DNA of 13,818 nt, taken from positions 1-13,818 of the forward strand of contig JBEKUO010000105.1 in NCBI GenBank assembly GCA_049514955.1, in the 5' to 3' direction. The notes beneath the pieces are model-generated. The model did no database searches. It was not told the origin of the DNA and saw only the letters and a program-made list of their open reading frames with translations. Position 1 is the stretch's first letter; every line of letters starts with the position of its first letter. Both the position numbers and the translations under genes were made by a program. This document shows, in pieces, positions 1-5,109 of the stretch. Source of the stretch: Bog-159 sp049514955. Lineage in GTDB: Bacteria; Acidobacteriota; Terriglobia; Bryobacterales; Bryobacteraceae.

Positions 1-444
1 TCATTCTTCGGCGGGCACTCCCCACTTCGTCGCGGCCGCATTTTCGAGCGCTGTGCGCGCCGACGCGCCGGCCGCACGCAAAGCGTCGTAAAAATCGCGC
101 ACGGAACACGAGCCGTCCGTATCCTGCGAACCGTATTTCGCATCGCCCGGCGCCTGGATCACCTGCACGCGCGCCCAATCGGCTTCCAGTTCATCCGCCA
201 CGATCATTGGCAGTCCGGTGCGGCAACCCGTGCCCATCTCCGAACGGTGCGCTACGATCTTCACCGTGCCGTCCGGCTCGATGCCCAGGTATACGCTGGG
301 CTGCCACGTCTTCGCATCTCCGGCGGTGCCGTCCGGCTGCGCCCCCAGCTTCGTAACCAACGGTGCGCCGATGACCAACGCGCCGGCCGAGAAAATCTGG
401 CCGAGAAAGCCGCGGCGCGAGACGTTGTGAGTTGTGGCGGTCAT
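1..444 (-). CDS. Molybdopterin hydroxylase large subunit (isoquinoline 1-oxidoreductase beta-type), N-terminal part ending at an in-frame TGA
   Basis: This is the N-terminal 147 residues of the molybdenum-cofactor subunit of a xanthine dehydrogenase/isoquinoline 1-oxidoreductase-type enzyme, which hydroxylates heterocycles or aldehydes in the periplasm. A twin-arginine signal is clear: SRRGFLG at residues 9-15, followed by a hydrophobic stretch to about residue 29. The first family block follows, with an EMGTGCRTGLP stretch near residues 69-79, then GDAKYGSQDTDGS, and WGVPAEE at the end. The family is normally about 700 residues or more, so nearly all of the Mo-binding domains are missing. 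The frame ends with TGA at bases 1-3, directly after WGVPAEE, where relatives usually carry a cysteine. Whether the rest continues beyond the edge in another frame cannot be seen. The start overlaps the stop of the iron-sulfur subunit (ATGA, 441-444), so the two are translationally coupled. Family is sure; integrity is not. The substrate is unknown. Confidence 0.85.
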   Translation of the reverse strand: MTATTHNVSRRGFLGQIFSAGALVIGAPLVTKLGAQPDGTAGDAKTWQPSVYLGIEPDGTVKIVAHRSEMGTGCRTGLPMIVADELEADWARVQVIQAPGDAKYGSQDTDGSCSVRDFYDALRAAGASARTALENAAATKWGVPAEE

Positions 445-908
445 GCCTTCACCCCCGCCGCCATCTTGATCGCCTGGCGGATTCGCTGATAGGTCCCGCA
501 GCGGCAGATGTTGCCCTGCATCTGGTCATCGATCTCGCGATCCGTGGGCTTGGGTTTGATTTTCAACATCGCGGCCGCCTGCATGATCTGCCCGCTCTGG
601 CAGTATCCGCACTGCGGCACGTTGCAGGCCTTCCAGGCTTTCTGCAGGGGATGTTCGCCCTGGCTGGAGCCATGTCCGGCCAGCCCCTCGATGGTGGTGA
701 TGGTCTTGCCCGCCGCGGCCTGCATAGTCGTCAGGCAGCTTCGAGCCGCCTCGCCGTTCACATGTACGGTGCACGCGCCGCACAGGCCCATGCCGCATCC
801 GAATTTGGTTCCGGTGAGGTCGAGATCGTCCCGCAGGTACCAGAGCAGCGGCATTTCTGGATCGCCCTCAAACCGGATTGCCTTGCCGTTCACGGTCAGT
901 TGGATCAT
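441..908 (-). CDS. (2Fe-2S) small subunit of molybdenum hydroxylase (isoquinoline 1-oxidoreductase alpha-type)
   Basis: This 155-residue protein carries both iron-sulfur clusters that pass electrons from the molybdenum site of its partner subunit. The N-terminal plant-ferredoxin-type cluster has cysteines C38, C43, C46 and C58 (CGMGLCGAC motif). The C-terminal helical-bundle cluster has C100 and C103 (CGYC) and C135 and C137 (CRCG). All eight ligands are present and the length is normal for the family. It has no signal peptide. That fits the usual arrangement, in which the small subunit is exported folded together with the Tat-signal-bearing large subunit. The start at 908 is supported by AAGGA at 915-919, six bases upstream. 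The stop overlaps the start of the large subunit. The small-then-large gene order is standard for this group, where electrons usually go on to a cytochrome. No cytochrome gene is visible here. The physiological substrate cannot be told from sequence. Confidence 0.95.
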   Translation of the reverse strand: MIQLTVNGKAIRFEGDPEMPLLWYLRDDLDLTGTKFGCGMGLCGACTVHVNGEAARSCLTTMQAAAGKTITTIEGLAGHGSSQGEHPLQKAWKACNVPQCGYCQSGQIMQAAAMLKIKPKPTDREIDDQMQGNICRCGTYQRIRQAIKMAAGVKA

Positions 909-955
909 GGTGATTCCTTATGTCGGGAACTGTTTTATCAGTATACGCCCGCGCC

Positions 956-1426
956 CTACCCTGCGATTTGTGAAGAGCGCCGGAATACCAAGAGCTTTGC
1001 CGTGAAGACGTAGACAGGTTCGCCGTTCTGGTTCAATGTCCTGCTCTTCACGGTTACGATGCCTTGGTTCGGTTTCGAGCGCGACGGCGTAATTTCGACG
1101 ATCTCGCTTTCCACGCGCAGCGTATCGCCTGGCCGGGTCGGTCTGGGCCACGCGATCTCGCCACCCATGCCAATCACACCGTTCGCCAACGGCAGGCCGC
1201 TGGTGACCAGCAGGCGCATGGCTGCGGCCGCTGTGTGCCAGCCGCTGGCGGAGAGTCCACGGAAGATGCTCGCCGCGGCGGCCGATTCGTCAAGATGAAA
1301 TGGCTGCGGGTCAAATTCCTCCGCGAATGTTTTGATGCGGCTTTCTTCCATCAGGTAGGTGCCGGAGGTGAATTGCTGGCCGACGTGCAGGTCTTCCAGA
1401 TATAGGTGGCCCATGGAAAAGGTCAT
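956..1426 (-). CDS. MaoC-like hotdog-fold dehydratase
   Basis: This 156-residue protein belongs to the MaoC/(R)-specific enoyl-CoA hydratase family, which adds or removes water on acyl-CoA substrates in the cytoplasm. The hydratase signature FDPQPFHLDE lies at residues 38-47, so the expected Asp-His catalytic pair would be D39 and H44. A GLSASGWHTAAAAMRLL helix segment follows, then the PRPTRPGDTLRVESEI strand characteristic of single-hotdog members, so the fold is complete. The start is taken at 1426. An in-frame ATG four codons later (1412-1414) is equally possible, and neither has a Shine-Dalgarno sequence. The region just upstream is instead a palindrome (1436-1453). It lies 47 bases upstream of the iron-sulfur subunit in the same direction and may be cotranscribed with it, though a metabolic link is only a guess. 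The acyl chain specificity is unknown. Confidence 0.92.
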   Translation of the reverse strand: MTFSMGHLYLEDLHVGQQFTSGTYLMEESRIKTFAEEFDPQPFHLDESAAAASIFRGLSASGWHTAAAAMRLLVTSGLPLANGVIGMGGEIAWPRPTRPGDTLRVESEIVEITPSRSKPNQGIVTVKSRTLNQNGEPVYVFTAKLLVFRRSSQIAG

Positions 1427-1665
1427 GATAGCATCGCAGGCGGAACCGCCTGCGCCACCAGGGACGGCGAACTGAAGTTCGCCGCTCAGTTTCTACATTT
1501 GCTGGCCCGAGTGGGGCAGGCGCTTTCGCCTGCCAACCGCCGAGCTTTAGTTCGCGGGTCGCGGAGCTTCGTTCGCCGCAGCCCGCTAAGGCGTGCGCCA
1601 CGACAGACGAAAGCGTATGTCCCACCACTGTTAAAGGTGTTGCAGGTACATTGGCAGGCTTGCGT
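1427..1665. repeat. Intergenic cluster of short palindromes (REP/MITE-like)
   Basis: This 239-base spacer between the MaoC gene and permease A holds several short palindromes and no convincing gene. Perfect ones are GCAGGCGG-AA-CCGCCTGC at 1436-1453, GGCGAACT-GA-AGTTCGCC at 1466-1483, and GGCAGGCG-CTTT-CGCCTGCC at 1515-1534. An imperfect one, CGAGCT-TT-AGTTCG, lies at 1541-1554. The 1515-1534 unit recurs in inverted orientation, base for base, at 5084-5103 near the 3' end of permease B. None here is followed by a T-run, so ordinary intrinsic terminators are unlikely. The pattern resembles dispersed repetitive extragenic palindromes. Open frames through the region look like accidental translations of the repeat. 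Confidence 0.6.
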
Positions 1666-4065
1666 TCATTCGTACCGGAGCGCCACCATGGGATCGACTC
1701 TTGCCGCGCGCCTCGCCGGCACATAGCAGGCTGCCAGAGCAGCCAGGATCAGGACGGCGCCGCCCGCGACGAACGTCAGCGGATCGCCGGGCGTTACGCC
1801 GTAGAGCAAGCTGGTGAGCAGCCTGGTCAATGCCAGCCCGCTGAGTGCGCCAGCCGCCACGCCCGCCAAAGCCAGCGTCATCCCCTGCCGGATTACTAGC
1901 CACACCAGATTGGCCGTATCCGCACCCATCGCCCGCCGCACGCCCAATTCCCGCGTACGCTGCGCGATGGAGTATGAGATCACTCCGTAGATGCCCACAC
2001 CCGCCAGCAGCAATGCCAGCGCCGCGAACACGCCTAGCACAATCGTCTGGAAGCGCGGCTCCGCCACGGAGTCGGACACGTACTCGTCCATGGTGCGGAC
2101 CTCCGAGATCGGAACTTCCTTGTCCAGCGAGTGCACCTGGCTTTCAATGGCCCGCGCCAGCAGCTTGGGATCGCCCGCGGCGCGCACCACCAGGTTCACC
2201 GGACCTGTGGGTTCCTGCAGATCGGCCAGGAACACCCCGGGCTTGGGTTGCTCGCCGAGCGATGTCTGATGCACGTCGCCCACGACTCCAACGATCTCGT
2301 AGCTTTCGTTGGGGTGCCCCCACTCCACGAACAGCCGCTTGCCAACTGGGTTCTCATTTGGGTAAAACTCGCGTGCCAGTGTCTGATTGACGACCAGCAC
2401 CGGCGGCGTTCCTTTGCGATCCTGCTCCGCAAATACGCGGCCACGCACCAACGGAATCTTCAGCGCCGCGAAGTATCCGGGCATGACCACCAGCACCTCG
2501 GTTACCGGCTCGTCGCCCGGGGCCGGGGCCGGCCGATCCGCGCGATGGAAGCCGGTCCCCGGAATACCGCGTCCGAGCGGCAGGAAATGGCTGGTGCCGG
2601 CGGCTTCCACGCCTGGAACCGCGCGCACGCGCTCCAGCATTTGTGTGGTGAAATCCAGGAACTTCTCATCGCTGTTGAATCGGCCGCTGGTGTTGACTTG
2701 CATCGACAGCACGTGTGCCGCGTCAAAGCCGGGCGCTACGCCGGCGAGGCGTGCGAAACTGCGGATCAGCAACCCGGCGCCGGTGGCCAGCACCATGGCC
2801 AGCGCCACCTCGCCCACTACCAGCGCGCCACGCAGGCGGCTGCGTCCTCCGGCGATTCCCCGTGCGCCTTCCTTCAAAGGCGCGTGAATGCCGCCGCGCG
2901 CGGCTTTCCAGGCCGGGGCTAGACCGAACAGCATTCCCGTCAACACGGACAAGCCCAGCGTAAATAAGAACACGGTCGCATCGATGCGGATGGTTTTCAG
3001 ATTCGAGTAAGTGGCGGTGCCGGGCAGCAAGGCGCTCAATGCGTCGGCGGTCCACAGCCCAGTCAGCAACCCGAGCGTTCCGCCCAACAAGGCCAGCAGC
3101 AGGCTCTCGGTGAGCAGCAGCCGCGCAATGCGCCAGGCATCCGCGCCGAGCGCAACTCGTATGGCGATCTCGCGGTCACGGCCGGCCGCACGCATCAGCA
3201 ACAGGTTGGCCACGTTGGCGCACGCGATCAGCAGCACCAGGCCCACCGCGCCCAAAAGGACCAGCAGCGGCGTCCGCACGTCGCCCGCCACCTGCTCCCG
3301 CAGCCCTACGACGGTGGCGCCCCACTTGGCGTCGAAATCCGGCCGCTCTTTCTGAAGCTGCCGCGCCAGGATCTCCATATCGGCTTGCGCGCTCGCGAGT
3401 GTCGCGCCTTTCTTCAAGCGCGCCACCGTCTCCAGATAACGGCCGACGTCCTTAGAGCGGGCCCGGTCGATCGCCAGCGGAATGAACAGATCCGCCTTGG
3501 TGAACGGGAAGCGGAACCCGCCCGGCATCACCCCGACCACCGTCATGGATTGATTGTTCAAGCGGATCTGCCGGCCGAACACATTGCGATCGGCGCCGTA
3601 GCGGCGGCGCCAAAGCCCCTCGCTGAGGATCGCGACATTATCGTTGCCCGGAGTGTCCTCTTTGGGTGTGAACCAGCGCCCGAGCAGCGGCCGCACTCCC
3701 ATGATGGGAAGAAAATCGGCGGACACGATGAGAGCGTCCACCTGCTCTGGCTCGCCATCGCCCGCCAGGCTCTGCGGCCATTCGAGCAGCGCGGCGATGC
3801 GCTCGAAGGAGTGGTTGCGCAACTGCCATTCCAGGAAATTAATGGGGTTTACCACGTTGGTCTTGCCAGTGGCCGGCGCCTTCTCCCAGACCATCGCTAA
3901 CCGGTCCGGTTGTTCGAAAGGCAGCTTCGCGATCATCACCGTGTTCACCACGCTGAAGATAGCGGTGTTGGCGCCGATGCCCAGCGCCAAAGCGAGCACG
4001 GCCGTCACGGTCAGGCCAGGGCTCTTCGCCAGGAGGCGGAAGCCATAGAGCAGGTCTTTACGCAT
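1666..4065 (-). CDS. ADOP-family MacB/FtsX-like ABC permease A
   Basis: This 799-residue inner-membrane permease has two tandem MacB-periplasmic-domain plus FtsX units. The first transmembrane helix is at about 17-40, with the family string ALALGIGANTAIFSVV. The first periplasmic domain is at about 45-255. The first FtsX domain is at about 265-390, including GLVLLIACANVANLLL and the REIAIRVALGA cytoplasmic motif. A second anchor helix lies at about 415-435 and the second periplasmic domain at about 440-660. The last FtsX domain is at about 673-792, with RELGVRRAMGA and the terminal VDPMVALRYE. No ATPase gene is adjacent, so it fits the acidobacterial duplicated orphan permeases. MacB relatives work mechanically in export or envelope processes; the substrate here is unknown. 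The frame opens 58 codons earlier, but the start at 4065 is preferred because GGAGG (4072-4076) lies six bases upstream and the protein then begins MRKDLLYGFRLLAKSPG, like its relatives. Confidence 0.95.
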   Translation of the reverse strand: MRKDLLYGFRLLAKSPGLTVTAVLALALGIGANTAIFSVVNTVMIAKLPFEQPDRLAMVWEKAPATGKTNVVNPINFLEWQLRNHSFERIAALLEWPQSLAGDGEPEQVDALIVSADFLPIMGVRPLLGRWFTPKEDTPGNDNVAILSEGLWRRRYGADRNVFGRQIRLNNQSMTVVGVMPGGFRFPFTKADLFIPLAIDRARSKDVGRYLETVARLKKGATLASAQADMEILARQLQKERPDFDAKWGATVVGLREQVAGDVRTPLLVLLGAVGLVLLIACANVANLLLMRAAGRDREIAIRVALGADAWRIARLLLTESLLLALLGGTLGLLTGLWTADALSALLPGTATYSNLKTIRIDATVFLFTLGLSVLTGMLFGLAPAWKAARGGIHAPLKEGARGIAGGRSRLRGALVVGEVALAMVLATGAGLLIRSFARLAGVAPGFDAAHVLSMQVNTSGRFNSDEKFLDFTTQMLERVRAVPGVEAAGTSHFLPLGRGIPGTGFHRADRPAPAPGDEPVTEVLVVMPGYFAALKIPLVRGRVFAEQDRKGTPPVLVVNQTLAREFYPNENPVGKRLFVEWGHPNESYEIVGVVGDVHQTSLGEQPKPGVFLADLQEPTGPVNLVVRAAGDPKLLARAIESQVHSLDKEVPISEVRTMDEYVSDSVAEPRFQTIVLGVFAALALLLAGVGIYGVISYSIAQRTRELGVRRAMGADTANLVWLVIRQGMTLALAGVAAGALSGLALTRLLTSLLYGVTPGDPLTFVAGGAVLILAALAACYVPARRAARVDPMVALRYE

Positions 4066-4071
4066 CAAGTA

Positions 4072-4076
4072 CCTCC
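4072..4076 (-). promoter_or_regulatory. Ribosome-binding site of permease A
   Basis: GGAGG on the minus strand, six bases upstream of the ATG at 4063-4065. It decides the start: the longer open frame (ATG at 4239) would add 58 residues rich in Arg, Ser and Thr without family similarity. Confidence 0.85.
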
Positions 4077-4216
4077 GGGAGTGTGCCTGTTGCGTTGCAA
4101 TCCTGCTACCAGAGCGAGTTCCAATCGGCGTTGGCTTTTTGGAAGCAGGGTGACGCATGGTTGTCCGATGGTGGGATGGCTCGTCCCGAAAGCGGAACAG
4201 TGAGCCAGCGCGAACC

Positions 4217-4260
4217 TTCACAATCGTGGGATTGCGCATGGTTCATATATATGTTAACCT
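4217..4260 (+). promoter_or_regulatory. Candidate promoter/operator of the toxin-antitoxin pair
   Basis: The divergent intergenic region 4066-4302 turns sharply AT-rich just before the toxin gene. A quasi-palindrome spans 4240-4259: GGTT, the perfect palindrome CATATATATG (4244-4253), TT, then AACC. A TTCACA at 4217-4222 and a TATATA at 4246-4251 could be loose promoter elements, but their spacing is longer than ideal. XRE antitoxins usually repress their own operon by binding a palindrome over the promoter, which fits the position. Assignment is inference from position and symmetry only. Confidence 0.35.
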
Positions 4261-4302
4261 AGGCAATGAATGCGTCGGCCTGTTGCGTGCGCAGGCCCGC
4301 AA

Positions 4303-4665
4303 ATGAACGCGGTGTATGCCGTTTGCATAAACGGCACATCTCCAGGGAGCGACTACTATACGGCCCTGGATGAGACGGACAAAGCGAAACTGAATGCGCT
4401 ATTTGCTCGAATGGCTGAGCACGGCGTGATCAAGAACGAGACCAAATTCAAGAAGATTACCGGCACGGAGTTTTTCGAGTTCAAGAGTCATCAAATACGA
4501 ATGCCCTGCTATTACGTTCCGGGCCGATTGTTGGTTATTACCCACGGCTTCAATAAGAAAACAGATCGAATGCCTCCCGCCGAGATCGCCAGGGCGGAAC
4601 GCATCAGGCGGGAAGATGCCGAATATTTCGCAAGCCAGGGAGATACAGCCAAATGGCGCAATTGA
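4303..4665 (+). CDS. Type II toxin, phage Gp49-like/HigB (RelE/ParE superfamily)
   Basis: This 120-residue protein matches the phage-derived Gp49-like/HigB toxin family (RelE-like fold). Members of that family typically cut mRNA at the ribosome. Recognisable parts are a start VYAVCINGTSP (4-14), a helical pair around 20-42, the KFKKITGTEFFEFKSHQIR block (48-66), the strand GRLLVITHGFNKKTDRMPP (74-92), and the tail EIARAERIRREDAEYF (94-109). This layout and the 'GF-KK---P--EI--A' ending are typical of the family. The start at 4303 gives the usual N-terminus. An in-frame ATG at 4270 would add 11 residues, and neither start has a good Shine-Dalgarno. The gene ends with TGA at 4663-4665, overlapping the antitoxin start by 13 bases. 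It is one of only two plus-strand genes, and its DNA is visibly less GC-rich than its neighbours, which suggests acquisition by transfer. Confidence 0.86.
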   Translation: MNAVYAVCINGTSPGSDYYTALDETDKAKLNALFARMAEHGVIKNETKFKKITGTEFFEFKSHQIRMPCYYVPGRLLVITHGFNKKTDRMPPAEIARAERIRREDAEYFASQGDTAKWRN

Positions 4666-5060
4666 AAGATCAATTTCAAGAATTCGTCTCCGACACCAAC
4701 CGCCGGCGACTCTATGAACGCGAGGCTCTGGCCCTGGAGGCTTCGGAGTTGGTTTCGCAACTGATGCAACAGCAGAGGATCAGCAAAACCGAGCTCGCTG
4801 CGCGTGTGGGCACCTCAAAATCCCACATCACGAGCCTGCTGAGCGGTTCGCGGAACATGACCATGCACACGCTCGCAGACCTGACCTTCGCGCTTGGTTA
4901 CAAGGTCGAACTTAAGGCCAGCGCGCAAGGCCGACGGGCTCCTCAGCCAAGGGGCGGGCAGACAGCTCACCAAAAGCCTATCCGCTCCGGTTTACTTGGA
5001 CCCTCACGGTCGCGTCCTCTTCGATCGGGTCTAATAGCTTCCAGGGCCGAGAAATCGTAA
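4653..5060 (+). CDS. XRE-family antitoxin (HigA-like)
   Basis: This 135-residue helix-turn-helix protein is presumably the antitoxin and autorepressor for the toxin encoded just upstream. The HTH_3/XRE domain is at about 34-85: QRISKTELAARVGTSKSHIT contains the two DNA-reading helices, and SLLSGSRNMTMHTLADLTFALGY completes the fold. A charged helix (1-32) precedes it. Its start lies inside the last codons of the toxin gene (13-base overlap), implying coupled translation. The toxin-first order is the one seen in HigBA-type pairs. Antitoxins of this kind often end soon after the ALGYKVEL strand. Here a further roughly 45 residues rich in Arg, Ser, Gly and Pro follow (about 91-135), with no recognisable domain. 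That tail could be a read-through extension after loss of an earlier stop. The family assignment is firm; the tail's meaning is not. Confidence 0.88.
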   Translation: MAQLKDQFQEFVSDTNRRRLYEREALALEASELVSQLMQQQRISKTELAARVGTSKSHITSLLSGSRNMTMHTLADLTFALGYKVELKASAQGRRAPQPRGGQTAHQKPIRSGLLGPSRSRPLRSGLIASRAEKS

Positions 5061-5083
5061 GACGAATTCTGGTATGCCGACTT

Positions 5084-5109
5084 GGCAGGCGAAAGCGCCT
5101 GCCCCTTTT
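5084..5109 (+). terminator. Hairpin with T-run after the antitoxin gene; copy of the dispersed palindrome
   Basis: GGCAGGCG-AAAG-CGCCTGCC at 5084-5103 is an 8-bp perfect stem with a 4-base loop. It is followed on the plus strand by CC and then TTTT (5106-5109), so it reads as a plausible intrinsic terminator for the toxin-antitoxin transcript. On the minus strand there is no T-run. The 20 bases are the exact reverse complement of the palindrome at 1515-1534, so this is also a dispersed repeat placed between two convergent genes. Confidence 0.55.

Noticed and set aside
1515..1534. Intrinsic terminator of permease A
   Set aside because: The stem is perfect but no T-run follows on either strand, unlike the copy at 5084-5109.
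1427..1665. CRISPR array
   Set aside because: The palindromes differ from each other, are not evenly spaced, and have no unique spacers or cas genes nearby.
1311..1726. Frames on both strands through the MaoC/permease A spacer
   Set aside because: They run through the palindrome cluster and the ends of real genes. Their peptides are translations of the repeat.
2131..2922. Plus-strand open frame of 263 codons
   Set aside because: It lies wholly opposite permease A, has no recognisable domain, and is a typical shadow in GC-rich DNA.
4066..4239. N-terminal 58-residue extension of permease A to an ATG at 4239
   Set aside because: The extension has no family similarity, and a good GGAGG stands before the later ATG at 4065, where relatives begin.
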